Shown: positions 49,853 to 59,061 of the stretch, piece by piece
How positions within the stretch are numbered: position 1 is the first letter of the stretch
How the letters are laid out: each line of letters begins with the position of its first letter
Assembly (NCBI GenBank): GCA_902518955.1
Contig: CABYIR010000003.1
Span: 1-64,000 of the forward strand
DNA: 64,000 nt
From: an uncultured Pelagibacteraceae bacterium
GTDB lineage: Bacteria > Pseudomonadota > Alphaproteobacteria > Pelagibacterales > AG-422-B15
Direction of reading: 5' to 3'
Translations under genes and position numbers: made by a program
Notes under the pieces: generated by a model
Seen by the model: the letters and a program-made list of their open reading frames with translations, nothing else
The model's database searches: none
Told to the model about the DNA's origin: nothing

Positions 49853-49977
49853 AATGAATCAAAAATGTTCTATTCATAAAAAAATGATTTGGGATCATAG
49901 TAAAGGCATAATCACAAACACAGATATTAAGATGTGTATAAAAGACAGAATTTCAAGGAATTGAGTTTAATAAGGCT

Positions 49978-51243
49978 CTAAGCGCCTGTTTCTGAAGCCT
50001 TTTTATTATCTGAGTAGATGTATAAAGGTCGTGCTCTGCCCTCAGCCACTTCAGCATTAATAACTACTTCTTCAACTCCTTCAAGTGAAGGAAGTTCAAA
50101 CATTGTATCAAGCAGTATATTTTCAAGAATTGATCTTAATCCCCTCGCACCGGTTTTTCTTTCAATTGCTTTTTTTGCAATAACTTTTAATGCATCTTTT
50201 GAAAGAATTAATTTTACATCCTCCATGCTAAACAAGGTCTGATATTGTTTAATAAGGGCATTCTTAGGTTCTTGAAGTATTTTGATCAGAGATTCTTCAT
50301 CTAAATCTTCAAGCGTTGTAACAATAGGTAATCTTCCAACAAACTCTGGGATTAATCCATAGTTTAATAAATCTTCGGGCTCTAAATCGTTCAACGCCAT
50401 ACTTATATTTTTTACTTCAGCCGATTTTACATTTGCTTGAAAGCCCATACCAGAACCTTTAGCTCTCCTATTAATTAATTTATCTAACCCTGAAAATGCA
50501 CCTCCACAAATAAATAATATATTGGTTGTATCAACTTGTAAGAATTCTTGCTGCGGATGTTTTCTTCCGCCTTGAGGAGGTACGCTTGCAACTGTTCCCT
50601 CCATTATTTTTAACAATGCCTGCTGAACTCCTTCACCTGATACATCTCTTGTAATTGATGGATTCTCTGATTTTCGACTAACTTTATCGATTTCGTCTAT
50701 ATATACAATTCCTCTCTGAGCCTTTTCAACATTATAGTCAGAAGCTTGTAGAAGTTTGAGGATAATATTTTCAACATCTTCACCAACGTAGCCGGCTTCA
50801 GTGAGAGTCGTGGCATCAGCCATTGTAAATGGAACGTCAAGAATTCTAGCTAGAGTTTGAGCTAATAGAGTTTTGCCACAACCTGTAGGCCCTATTAATA
50901 AAATATTTGATTTAGAGAGTTCTACATCTGATTTAGATGCTGAATGTTCAATTCTTTTATAATGATTATGAACTGCAACAGAAAGATTGTACTTTGCTCC
51001 CTTTTGACCAATAACAAAATCATCTAAATTTGCACATATTTCTTTTGGTGTTGGAATTTTTCCAGAACTTTTTGAATTATTTTCTTTGTTTTCTTCTTGA
51101 ATAATATCATTGCATAACTCAACACACTCATCACATATAAAAACGGTTGGGCCAGCTATAAGTTTTTTTACCTCATGTTGGCTTTTGCCACAAAATGAGC
51201 AATACAAAGTATTTTTATTTTTATCAGTACTATTTTCAGTCAT
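49978..51243 (-). CDS. clpX: ATP-dependent Clp protease ATP-binding subunit ClpX
   Basis: AAA+ unfoldase that feeds substrates to ClpP. The N-terminal zinc domain has Cys15, Cys18, Cys37 and Cys40 (YCSFCGKSQ and [10 protein letters not shown]). Walker A is [13 protein letters not shown], Walker [13 protein letters not shown], and sensor/pore regions are conserved (GYVGEDVEN). ATG 51243 gives 421 aa and the expected MTEN start; a TTG seven codons upstream is unlikely. There is no clear Shine-Dalgarno. A 157-nt gap separates it from clpP. Confidence 0.96.
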   Translation of the reverse strand: MTENSTDKNKNTLYCSFCGKSQHEVKKLIAGPTVFICDECVELCNDIIQEENKENNSKSSGKIPTPKEICANLDDFVIGQKGAKYNLSVAVHNHYKRIEHSASKSDVELSKSNILLIGPTGCGKTLLAQTLARILDVPFTMADATTLTEAGYVGEDVENIILKLLQASDYNVEKAQRGIVYIDEIDKVSRKSENPSITRDVSGEGVQQALLKIMEGTVASVPPQGGRKHPQQEFLQVDTTNILFICGGAFSGLDKLINRRAKGSGMGFQANVKSAEVKNISMALNDLEPEDLLNYGLIPEFVGRLPIVTTLEDLDEESLIKILQEPKNALIKQYQTLFSMEDVKLILSKDALKVIAKKAIERKTGARGLRSILENILLDTMFELPSLEGVEEVVINAEVAEGRARPLYIYSDNKKASETGA

Positions 51244-51400
51244 ATCAAAATAATAGTTATGCAATAAGTCAAAAATAAGTATTTCTTTCGAATCATTACA
51301 AATATAAAAGAACCATTTATTTTAAAAAAATTCAATATTTATTCGAAATTTGATCTGGAAAAACTGTTTGTAAACAATGAATTAAAGAATTTTTTTGAGG

Positions 51401-52021
51401 CTATTTCTCGATTTTTGGGACTCTTTTTTCTTGAATTTCGTCAATAATTCCAAATTTTTTTGCGGCTTCAGGATCCATAAAGTTGTCTCGCTCAAGGGCT
51501 TCTTCAATTACTTTTACATCTTGTCCAGTATGTTTTGAGTATAAATTGTTTAGTTTACTCTTAGTTGAAGCAATTTCTTTTGCATGAATTTCAATGTCTG
51601 TAGCTTGACCTTGAAAACCTGCTGATGGCTGATGAACCATAATTCTACTATTAGGCAATGCAAATCTTTTGCCTTTTTCTCCTGCCGCGAGGAGAAACGA
51701 TCCCATAGAGGCGGCTTGACCAAAACATAATGTAGAAACTGGACACTGAATGAATTGCATAGTGTCATATATAGCTAACCCATCAGATACAACCCCTCCT
51801 GGAGAATTTATATATAAGTAAATTTCCTTTTCAGGATCTTCGGACTCTAAAAATAATAATTGCGCTGAAATTAAGGATGCTAATCCATCATGTACTGGGC
51901 CAACTAAAAAAATAATTCTTTCTTTTAATAACCTTGAATAAATATCATATGCTCTCTCACCTTTACCAGTCTGCTCAACAACCATTGGTATAAGATTATT
52001 CATTGAAACTTTGTCATTCAT
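51401..52021 (-). CDS. clpP: ATP-dependent Clp protease proteolytic subunit
   Basis: Serine peptidase that forms the tetradecameric chamber used by ClpX. At 206 aa it shows the nucleophile motif [15 protein letters not shown] (Ser in ASMG), catalytic His in [16 protein letters not shown] and Asp in [24 protein letters not shown] is the oxyanion region. It is 3 nt downstream of tig, so the two are co-transcribed. Confidence 0.97.
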   Translation of the reverse strand: MNDKVSMNNLIPMVVEQTGKGERAYDIYSRLLKERIIFLVGPVHDGLASLISAQLLFLESEDPEKEIYLYINSPGGVVSDGLAIYDTMQFIQCPVSTLCFGQAASMGSFLLAAGEKGKRFALPNSRIMVHQPSAGFQGQATDIEIHAKEIASTKSKLNNLYSKHTGQDVKVIEEALERDNFMDPEAAKKFGIIDEIQEKRVPKIEK

Positions 52022-52024
52022 AAT

Positions 52025-53452
52025 TTATTTCTTTGCAGCTTTCTTTTTATTAGTAGTCTTTTTAACAGTCTTCTTCTTTACTGTTTTCTTTTTATCTGAT
52101 GAAGATTTTTCTATGTTTCCACTATTATAAATTTTTATGAACGAATCAACATCTATATCAGTAGATTTTAGCTTAACTTTTTCGAGTATAAAGTCCAAAA
52201 TTTTACTTTCATAGATTGGAGCCTGTAACTGCGTCATTGCATCCTGATTATTCTTGTAATACTCAATAACTTTCTGTTCTTGACCCCTAAAATTCATTGC
52301 ATATTCGTATAGAGCTTTATTCATTTCATCTTGCGTTACCTGAATATTATTCAATCGACCAACTTCTTGGAGCACCAGACCAAGCTGAATTCTTTTAGTG
52401 GCCTCATCTTTAAACTTCTTTTCACTGGCACTTGATAGTTTTTGGTCTTTGATTTCTTTTTTATGATCATCTGAAGCTGGATTCTGTGAAGTTAAATGAC
52501 CTTGTTTTAAATTATTAAATTCAGTTTCAATTAATCCTTCTGGCATTTCAAAATTATGCTCTTTTTCAAGAATATCGAATAAATTTTTTTTAGAGATATT
52601 TTTAGTAAGATCATCATATTCTTTTTGCATTTGATCTTTAACCTTAGTTTTAAGATCTTTTAAGTCCTCAGTACCAACAGACTTTGCAAAAGAGTCATCA
52701 ATCTTTGTTTCCTTAGGTGATCCAATTTTTTTAATTTTACATTCGAAAACGGCATTTGCACCTTTTAAATCTTCAGCTTGATAGTTATCTGGAAACTTAA
52801 CAGGGATTTTTTTTGTATCTCCAGCCTTTAGGCCAATTAAACCATCTTCGAGATCTTTTAAATACTGACCCGATCCAATTACTATCGTTTGCTCCTCTGC
52901 TTTGCCTCCATCAAAATTCTTTCCATCAATTGTACCTTCATAGTCTAAATGAACAGAGTCATCTTTTTTAGCTTTGTATTCATCTGGTTGATCTTTAAAT
53001 GACTTTTGATTTTTAGCAATAAGCTCAACTCTCTGATCAACCTCTTTATCTTTAATTTTAACTTTATAAGCATCAATATTTAACTTTTCAAAATTTACTA
53101 ATTCAATTTCAGGGAAAAGTTCCATTTCAAAAGTAAAAATTGTATCCTCAGACTCGTTTTTCTTTTCTTTTAAATCAACTTTAGGTTGCGCTATTGGTCT
53201 AAATTTTTTTTCTTGAACTATATTGAATACATTATCATTTATAATTTTATTTAATACTTCCGCTTTAATGGAGTCTCCATGTTTTTGACTCACAATTGAA
53301 GCTGGAACTTTTCCAGGTCTAAAACCATCAACTTTAATAGTTTTTCTTATTTCTTCAGTCTTTTGATTTACTCCATCATTAAGTTCTTCGGATTTAATAA
53401 TTACCTCATAACCTCTTTTAAGACCTTTATTTATTATTTCTTTATAATTCAT
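52025..53452 (-). CDS. tig: Trigger factor (ribosome-associated chaperone/PPIase)
   Basis: Binds nascent chains at the ribosome exit tunnel. The 475 aa protein has an N-terminal ribosome-binding domain with the signature VDGFRPGKVPASIV (~residues 40-53), an FKBP-type PPIase domain (~150-235; DSVHLDYEGTIDGKNFDGG) and a helical C-terminal chaperone domain. The last ~30 residues form an unusual lysine-rich tail (KKKTVKKKTVKKTTNKKKAA). The ATG is only 10 nt downstream of the mature tRNA-Leu 3' end, with Shine-Dalgarno AAGAG in that gap. Confidence 0.96.
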   Translation of the reverse strand: MNYKEIINKGLKRGYEVIIKSEELNDGVNQKTEEIRKTIKVDGFRPGKVPASIVSQKHGDSIKAEVLNKIINDNVFNIVQEKKFRPIAQPKVDLKEKKNESEDTIFTFEMELFPEIELVNFEKLNIDAYKVKIKDKEVDQRVELIAKNQKSFKDQPDEYKAKKDDSVHLDYEGTIDGKNFDGGKAEEQTIVIGSGQYLKDLEDGLIGLKAGDTKKIPVKFPDNYQAEDLKGANAVFECKIKKIGSPKETKIDDSFAKSVGTEDLKDLKTKVKDQMQKEYDDLTKNISKKNLFDILEKEHNFEMPEGLIETEFNNLKQGHLTSQNPASDDHKKEIKDQKLSSASEKKFKDEATKRIQLGLVLQEVGRLNNIQVTQDEMNKALYEYAMNFRGQEQKVIEYYKNNQDAMTQLQAPIYESKILDFILEKVKLKSTDIDVDSFIKIYNSGNIEKSSSDKKKTVKKKTVKKTTNKKKAAKK

Positions 53453-53462
53453 ATAAACTCTT

Positions 53463-53547
53463 TGGTGCGGCTAGAGGGACTCGAACCCCCATGAGTTGCC
53501 TCACTGGTACCTAAAACCAGCGTGTCTACCAATTCCACCATAGCCGC
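53463..53547 (-). tRNA. tRNA-Leu (TAG)
   Basis: Reverse-strand class II tRNA with long variable arm: acceptor GCGGCTA pairs with TAGCCGC, D-arm GGTGGAATTGGTAGACACG, anticodon stem CTGGT/ACCAG with loop TTTAGGT giving TAG, T-arm GGTTCGAGTCC, encoded CCA at 53465-53463. It lies directly upstream of tig on the same strand. Confidence 0.97.
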
Positions 53548-53732
53548 GATTAATAGAAAATGCAAAATAGACTATTTTTTAGATGTTTACATCTATTTTT
53601 TCTAAGGAGCTAAAATTTTGATTTAAGAGATTTTTTAAGATATGCCTATCTGCTATCAATAATGATTAAGCTATTAAAAAACAATTATATAATATTTCAA
53701 TTTCTTGGTATATTCTTTCGTAATTAATCAAT

Positions 53733-53738
53733 TATAAT
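53733..53738 (+). promoter_or_regulatory. Candidate -10 box of the lipoprotein gene
   Basis: A perfect TATAAT lies 26 nt before the ATG at 53764. No good -35 is seen at 16-18 nt spacing. In such AT-rich sequence the match is weak evidence alone. Confidence 0.3.
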
Positions 53739-53763
53739 CTTTAACAACTTTAAAAAGGTATTT

Positions 53764-54114
53764 ATGAAAATCATTACACTATTTACTTTATCACTACTCT
53801 TAATAGGTTGTGCTACATCTCCTGATAAATTGAGTACGCAGTATATTCCAGCTTCATCATATTCTAACCTTGACTGTGATCAAATAGCTGCGTCATTAAG
53901 ACAAAAAAATAATAGACTCGAAAGTTTATATGCTAAGCTTGATAAAACAGCTTCAGATGATGCAACTCAGATGGCTGTTGGAATGTTACTATTCTGGCCC
54001 ACATTATTCTTCTTAGAAGGTGGAGATTCACCAGAAGCAGCAGAATACTCCAGATTAAAAGGTGAAGTTGACGCATTGAATGAAGCTTCTGTTTTAAAGA
54101 AGTGTGGATATTAA
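53764..54114 (+). CDS. Small lipoprotein of unknown function
   Basis: A 116 aa protein with a lipoprotein signal peptide: MKIITLFTLSLLLIGCATSP, with lipobox LIGC and the lipidated Cys at residue 16. A central short coiled-coil-like stretch (QIAASLRQKNNRLESLYAKLD) is followed by a hydrophobic segment (VGMLLFWPTLFFL) and a second charged helix. Two more cysteines are in DCDQIA and KKCGY. The layout resembles small alphaproteobacterial lipoproteins without known role. Asp is not at +2 (Ala follows Cys), so outer-membrane sorting is expected. Confidence 0.78.
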   Translation: MKIITLFTLSLLLIGCATSPDKLSTQYIPASSYSNLDCDQIAASLRQKNNRLESLYAKLDKTASDDATQMAVGMLLFWPTLFFLEGGDSPEAAEYSRLKGEVDALNEASVLKKCGY

Positions 54115-54168
54115 TTTATATATTTAAATTTAAATTTTTAATTAATTGTGTACCTATTAGAATAATAG

Positions 54169-54207
54169 CACTCATTAATATTAAATTTTAAAATTATCTA
54201 ATGAGTG
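54169..54207. terminator. Hairpin between convergent genes (bidirectional terminator candidate)
   Basis: CACTCATTA (54169-54177) pairs perfectly with TAATGAGTG (54199-54207), and the loop itself contains the palindrome AATTTTAAAATT. It lies between the lipoprotein gene and the convergent SHOCT gene, where a shared terminator is expected. T-runs after the stem are poor on both strands. Confidence 0.45.
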
Positions 54208-54222
54208 TATTTACTAAAATTG

Positions 54223-54843
54223 TTAAAATGTATTAAGTATTTCAGAACTTTTTTTATCGTACTGATCTTGAGAAATAAGCCCATCATCAAGTAAAGATTT
54301 TAATTCTCTTAATTTTTCAGTGGTAGATTTTTGAGAAGTATTATTGCTATCATTAAATTCTAATTTTGATTTTAGAATTCTATAGTCAACTACTTGTCTA
54401 ATGAAATCTGGATCCTCAATTTCGTTGGCTTTGACAACAACTAAGCACTTATTATTATCAATGCCTCTATCTTTTATTTTATCTTTACAATTATTAAGTG
54501 TTGTACGCATCTCATGATAACCCCAGCCTGCTGCATGAGCATCTCTTTGTTCAGTAACAAAGTAAAATATAGGATTTTCAAACTTTCTACTTGTCAAATT
54601 TTTATTTAATACAATAATTTTATGCTGCCAATTACTTTTCAAATAACGATTATATTGAGGTACAAAACTATAAAAATCTTTTCTACAGTCTTTAATATTT
54701 AACGCTTCACACAAAAGATCTGGAGGAAAATTTCTAATATTTTCAGAATAAGCAGATGAAAAATTAAAAAAAATAGCAATAAAAATAAAAAATAAAAAAT
54801 TACATATCTTTTTCATAACCTTATTACCTACAAAGTCTTTCAT
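54223..54843 (-). CDS. Secreted protein with C-terminal SHOCT domain
   Basis: A 206 aa protein with a signal sequence (KKICNFLFFIFIAIFFNFSSAYS) and a SHOCT domain at the end (EKLRELKSLLDDGLISQDQY, residues ~174-193), a short two-helix element that often follows unrelated domains. The middle, with DLLCEALNIKDCRKDFYSF and AHAAGWGYHEMRT, is unrecognised. ATG 54843 overlaps the upstream stop as ATGA; ATG 54816 is an alternative that trims nine residues before the signal peptide. It is co-transcribed with the paralogous-tailed gene upstream. Confidence 0.75.
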   Translation of the reverse strand: MKDFVGNKVMKKICNFLFFIFIAIFFNFSSAYSENIRNFPPDLLCEALNIKDCRKDFYSFVPQYNRYLKSNWQHKIIVLNKNLTSRKFENPIFYFVTEQRDAHAAGWGYHEMRTTLNNCKDKIKDRGIDNNKCLVVVKANEIEDPDFIRQVVDYRILKSKLEFNDSNNTSQKSTTEKLRELKSLLDDGLISQDQYDKKSSEILNTF

Positions 54844-55778
54844 AGCTCATCAAGAAGTTGAGAGCTTTTCTCATCATACTGATCTTTAGAAATTAATCCA
54901 TCGTCTAGTAAAATCTTTAGCTCTTCAAGTTTTGATTTAACTGTATTGTTATCTTTCTTTTTTACTTCTGCTTTATCCTTGATATTTAATATATCTCTAC
55001 ATTTATAAATAGTTAGACTTCTAGAAGTAGCCTCTTCAACATAATCATTATACTTTACCCAACCAGATCCATCATTTTTCATAGCGCTCCTGCATACTGA
55101 AAAATTAGATAAATTAGAAAACTTTGAACTTGAATCTGAAAGACTGTTCGAATTGGCAAACGAACCATCTTTTAGCAATTTACCGAATATTGAAAAATTT
55201 GAAGAATCTCCATTTAAAGCCCTCGCTAAACCATTCATTCCAGTCTCACCAATTGCTATTAGAGTATTCTTATTATTCATTTCAATCATGTTAATACTTC
55301 GTAATGGGTAATATAAGTCATAATAATAGTACTTAATTGGCGTATTCATTGTTCTTGTATTTAAATTAATATGAAGCCAATTATCGTTTCTTTCACTGAT
55401 ACAATATGTTCTTTGTGGATTTGACCTTTTTGCACCCTGAGCTAGAATATTCTTTGCCTCATCTTGAATCCATTCACCGCATTTTTTCATTGATCCTCCC
55501 GCCCAAGTATCTGCACCTGATTGAACGTATGGTATGGCTAAATAGAGTTCACCACCATCATTTTCATTTATTAAAGTCGCTTTCCACCATAACTTCCAAT
55601 TCATTCCGCCTTTTTCACTTTCAGTCGCTTTCCATTTTCCAGGTGGCAAAGGAACATTTAATTTTTTATTTTTAAAATTAGTTATTTGACTTTCGTAAAT
55701 ATTGCCTACAACTATCTCTTGTGAAAAAATTTGAAAAGGAAAGATTATGAGTAAAAATAGATATAAATAAAAATTCAT
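54840..55778 (-). CDS. Secreted protein with C-terminal SHOCT domain
   Basis: A 312 aa protein with a signal peptide (MNFYLYLFLLIIFPFQIFS), an unrecognised beta-rich middle (VPLPPGKWKATESEKGGMNWKLWW split over residues ~38-61, e.g. PLPPGKWKATES; then CGEWIQDEAKNILAQG) and a C-terminal SHOCT element (SKLEELKILLDDGLISKDQYDE, core LDDGLISKDQYDE). The tail is nearly the same as that of the next gene although the rest of the two proteins differs. First of a two-gene unit. Function unknown. Confidence 0.75.
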   Translation of the reverse strand: MNFYLYLFLLIIFPFQIFSQEIVVGNIYESQITNFKNKKLNVPLPPGKWKATESEKGGMNWKLWWKATLINENDGGELYLAIPYVQSGADTWAGGSMKKCGEWIQDEAKNILAQGAKRSNPQRTYCISERNDNWLHINLNTRTMNTPIKYYYYDLYYPLRSINMIEMNNKNTLIAIGETGMNGLARALNGDSSNFSIFGKLLKDGSFANSNSLSDSSSKFSNLSNFSVCRSAMKNDGSGWVKYNDYVEEATSRSLTIYKCRDILNIKDKAEVKKKDNNTVKSKLEELKILLDDGLISKDQYDEKSSQLLDEL

Positions 55779-56085
55779 AATATTGTCTTGCCTTTCAATC
55801 CTATTTAACAGTAGTTATTTAATCCCTAAAAAACTATATAAGTGATATAAAAATAAAAAATCACAAAAATTAACAGTTTTTTGAATTCATAATACTTTCA
55901 TAATGTTAATAGGTAATTGCTTCTTAAACAAGTGTATCAAATAATTTAATCAAATCCTCGATAAGGAGAAAATAAAAAATAAAAGATTTGAAACAAGTTT
56001 ATACTAAAATTAGAGCGTCACAGCCAAATTTAATATTTAATATCTATTTTACATGACCAAAAATTAAATTACTGTCTAATTAAAT
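55779..56085. other. 307-nt AT-rich intergenic stretch, nothing recognised
   Basis: This divergent gap separates the SHOCT pair from galE. It must hold promoters for both directions. A purine run AAGGAG near 55962 is followed only by a 22-codon frame from TTG, which I do not call. No tRNA, structured RNA or clear repeat is seen. Confidence 0.6.
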
Positions 56086-57054
56086 ATGAACTATCTTGTC
56101 ACAGGAGGTGCTGGTTATATTGGCAGCCATATGGTTAAAGTGCTACAGGAGCACAACCATGATGTGACTGTTATAGATAACCTATCTACAGGATTTAGAG
56201 ACCTTATCAGCGATTGTGAGATTATTAATATAGATATTAGAGATAAATCATTAGTCGATAAAACTTTATCTAAGAGAAATTATAATGGAGTATTTCATTT
56301 TGCGGCAAAATCAATTGTAAATGAGTCATTCAAAATGCCAGACGAATATAGAAAAAATAATGTTGAAGGAACAATGAATCTAATTGACTCAATGAAAAAA
56401 TATGAAATTAACAATTTGATATTTTCATCAAGTGCGGCTGTCTACGGAAATAGTTATAATAAAATCATTAGAGAAACTGATAACCTCAATCCATCAAATC
56501 CATATGGAAAAACTAAAGTTGAGTCAGAAAATATAATAAGTAATTATTGTGAAGCAAAAGATCTTAGAGCTATAAGCTTTAGATACTTTAATGCTGCTGG
56601 AGCTCATCCTTCTGGTACGATTGGTGAAAAACACGAACCTGAAACGCATTTGATACCAAACTTAATAAAATCAATAATTAATAATCAATATAATTTTGAA
56701 TTATATGGTGGAAAAGATAATCTGACTAATGATGGAACGTGTGTAAGAGATTATATTCATGTAAGTGACATAGTAAATGCTCACTACATAGGCATGAAGA
56801 AAATTCAAAATTTAAAACCATATAATGTTTTTAATATTGGAAGTGGCAAAGGATATTCAATCATGGAAGTAATAAGTGGTGTTGAGGCTGTTACAAATAA
56901 GAAAATTGATTATAAACATTCAGAAGAAAGACAAAATGAACCCTCATATCTTGTTGCCGATATTTCGAAAATTAAAAATCAATTAGAATGGTCAATAGAA
57001 TATAATACTATCGAGTCAATTATTGAAACTGCATGGAACTGGCATAGAAAATGA
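56086..57054 (+). CDS. galE: UDP-glucose 4-epimerase (GalE family)
   Basis: Extended short-chain dehydrogenase that interconverts UDP-glucose and UDP-galactose for surface polysaccharides. In 322 aa it shows NAD motif VTGGAGYIGSHMVKVL (residues 5-20), catalytic Ser in IFSSSAAVYGN (~117-127), YxxxK in NPYGKTKVES (~145-154), and family segments RYFNAAGAHPSGTIGE and DGTCVRDYIHVSD. There is no Shine-Dalgarno. The stop overlaps the next gene as ATGA, so translation is coupled. Confidence 0.92.
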   Translation: MNYLVTGGAGYIGSHMVKVLQEHNHDVTVIDNLSTGFRDLISDCEIINIDIRDKSLVDKTLSKRNYNGVFHFAAKSIVNESFKMPDEYRKNNVEGTMNLIDSMKKYEINNLIFSSSAAVYGNSYNKIIRETDNLNPSNPYGKTKVESENIISNYCEAKDLRAISFRYFNAAGAHPSGTIGEKHEPETHLIPNLIKSIINNQYNFELYGGKDNLTNDGTCVRDYIHVSDIVNAHYIGMKKIQNLKPYNVFNIGSGKGYSIMEVISGVEAVTNKKIDYKHSEERQNEPSYLVADISKIKNQLEWSIEYNTIESIIETAWNWHRK

Positions 57055-57989
57055 AAAATATAGTTTTTTTAGATCGAGATACATTCCCAAAAAGAATATC
57101 TATACCAAGGCCAAACTTTAAAAATAGTTGGAAAGATTATTCATTTACAAGAAAAAATGAGATTATAAGTAGAATTAGAAAAGCGCATATAATTGTCACA
57201 AATAAAACTCAATTAAAACGCTCAACATTAAAATACGCAAAGAATTTAGAACTAATAGCAATTACTGCCACTGGAACAAACATAATTGATTTAGATTATT
57301 GTAAAGATAAAAAAATAAACATTTGTAATCTTAGAGACTATGCTTCTATTTCAGTCGCCGAGCATGTTTTTGCTCTAATTCTCTCACTATTTAAACAGTT
57401 AAAAGGATTGGAAAAAGATATTAAAAATGATATTTGGCAAAAAAGTAAAGTTTTTGCCTTACTTAATAGAAGAATAAGTGATTTACATGATAAAAATATT
57501 GGAATAGTTGGCAAAGGTTCAATAGGCAAACAAGTAAAAAAAATTGCATCATCTTTTAATATGAACGTACAATTTTTTTCAGTTAGAAATTTCAATAAAG
57601 CTCAATTTAAAAAATTCTTATCTGAAAATGATATAATTACTATTCACTGCCCTCTTGATAAGAACACACTTAATTTAATTACAACTAAAGAATTTAAGAT
57701 GATGAAAAAGAGTTCTATTATAATTAATACTGCTCGCGGAGGTATAATTAATGAGATGGATCTAGTAAATGCTATACAAAAAAAAATAATAGGTGGCGCA
57801 GGCATTGACGTAGCAAGTATTGAACCACCCAAAAAAAATCACCCTTATTATAAAATTATCAATAAAGAAAATTTTTTATGGACACCTCATACAGCTTGGG
57901 CATCAGATAGAACATTAAACTTAGCTATTAAGCAATTAATTAATAATATAGATTCATATTATAAAAATAAGCCAAAAAATTTAGTTTAA
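57051..57989 (+). CDS. D-isomer-specific 2-hydroxyacid dehydrogenase
   Basis: A 312 aa NAD(P)-dependent enzyme related to glycerate dehydrogenase/hydroxypyruvate reductase. The nucleotide motif GIVGKGSIGKQVKKIA (~residues 150-165), the catalytic Arg in INTARGGIINE, Glu in GIDVASIEPP and His in TPHTAWAS are all placed as in the family. AEHVFALILSLFKQL precedes the Rossmann domain. Overlap with galE suggests it acts on a sugar-acid or C3 hydroxyacid in the same process. The exact substrate is unknown. Confidence 0.88.
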   Translation: MKNIVFLDRDTFPKRISIPRPNFKNSWKDYSFTRKNEIISRIRKAHIIVTNKTQLKRSTLKYAKNLELIAITATGTNIIDLDYCKDKKINICNLRDYASISVAEHVFALILSLFKQLKGLEKDIKNDIWQKSKVFALLNRRISDLHDKNIGIVGKGSIGKQVKKIASSFNMNVQFFSVRNFNKAQFKKFLSENDIITIHCPLDKNTLNLITTKEFKMMKKSSIIINTARGGIINEMDLVNAIQKKIIGGAGIDVASIEPPKKNHPYYKIINKENFLWTPHTAWASDRTLNLAIKQLINNIDSYYKNKPKNLV

Positions 57990-58855
57990 GAATTATCTTT
58001 CTTATTTTCTTTGTGAATAAAAAACACTGATCCTAAAATTAAGATTCCTCCAACAATTTCATAAATACTTAATGTTTCAGCAAATATAATAAAGGCTAAT
58101 ATTAATCCAAAAATTGGGAATAAAGAATAAAAAGGTAATACATTTGAAATAGGATAAAACTTATATAAATAAAACATTCCTGCGTGGCCAATTGCTGAGA
58201 CAATTAATGCAGTATGAAGAACTGTAAAGACTGCCAATCCATTTATAGGCATCAAATAATTGAGTGGGTTTCCATCAATGATAAGTGTCATCACTGCAAC
58301 GGGTATAAATGCAATAAGTCCTTGCCAGCCATTAAGAGTTGCGGTGTCAACTTCTTTTAATACTCTTGCCATAAGATTTGAAAAAGCATAGAAAAATGCC
58401 ATTACTATTACTAATATCAATCCAAACTTGTCATTAATAATTCTTGGGTCATAAGCAACAATAACTATTCCAATGAAAGATAAAAATATAAGAACCCAAC
58501 GTTTTAATGAAATATTCTCTCTTAAGAAAACTAAACTAAGCATTAAACCAAATGGAATTGATAATTGTGCTCCAATAATAATTGGTGCAACAATTGATAA
58601 TTTCTCCAAAGCATAATACATTGTTACGTAAGTTCCAATTCCCATAGCAAGAGAAAACCCTAGCAAAGGCTTTAATAAATGTTTTTTAGGTGGCTTTAAC
58701 CTAAAGAAAGGGAGGAAAGCTAAAAAAATTAAGCCAAGTCTTAGGGCAGTAAATAATAAAGGAGGAATAGTATCTATTCCAAGTTTTCCAACTGGGTAAG
58801 AGCTTCCATACAAAACCATTATGATTAGTACTAGAATAAGATGCTTTGATTGCAT
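57986..58855 (-). CDS. EamA/DMT-family transporter
   Basis: A 289 aa inner-membrane protein with ten predicted helices in two repeated EamA halves, each beginning with a small-residue-rich helix (MVLYGSSYPVGKLGIDTIPP near residue 15; VIMAFFYAFSNLMARVLKE near 150). The family exports metabolites or amino acids. Substrate cannot be told. It is convergent with the dehydrogenase gene, with stops overlapping by 4 nt. Confidence 0.85.
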   Translation of the reverse strand: MQSKHLILVLIIMVLYGSSYPVGKLGIDTIPPLLFTALRLGLIFLAFLPFFRLKPPKKHLLKPLLGFSLAMGIGTYVTMYYALEKLSIVAPIIIGAQLSIPFGLMLSLVFLRENISLKRWVLIFLSFIGIVIVAYDPRIINDKFGLILVIVMAFFYAFSNLMARVLKEVDTATLNGWQGLIAFIPVAVMTLIIDGNPLNYLMPINGLAVFTVLHTALIVSAIGHAGMFYLYKFYPISNVLPFYSLFPIFGLILAFIIFAETLSIYEIVGGILILGSVFFIHKENKKDNS

Positions 58856-58907
58856 TTATTAAATCTAATTGATTAAATACTTAATACAACTCAAAGAATT
58901 TAGAGTT

Positions 58908-59039
58908 TCATTTGTTTCTAGGGGAGCAACGTTTTGAACAATATTTTACATTGCCCCAATTTAATTCCCATTTTTTTCTCCATGAGAATTCTTTTTTACA
59001 AGTAATACAAATCTTAGTTGGCAGATTTTGTTTCTTCAT
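58908..59039 (-). CDS. DUF2256 family zinc-ribbon-like small protein (43 aa)
   Basis: A short gene on the minus strand reading MKKQNLPTKICITCKKEFSW followed by RKKWELNWGNVKYCSKRCSP and RNK. It has CxxC (Cys11, Cys14) and CxxxC (Cys34, Cys38), giving four likely zinc ligands, and the hallmark FSWRKKW...W..VKYCS..C of DUF2256. Function is unknown. It lies 22 nt downstream of the carboxylesterase stop, so it may share its transcript. Confidence 0.88.
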   Translation of the reverse strand: MKKQNLPTKICITCKKEFSWRKKWELNWGNVKYCSKRCSPRNK

Positions 59040-59061
59040 TAATAGACATATTCATTATAGT

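Noticed and set aside
51244-51276. TTGACT with TTTGAT 17 nt later as the clpX promoter
   Set aside because: The -10 would end 0-2 nt before the start codon, placing the transcript start inside the gene.
55985-56055. Tiny 22-codon frame from TTG after a purine-rich stretch
   Set aside because: Non-ATG start, poor spacing and no recognisable sequence; insufficient support for a gene.
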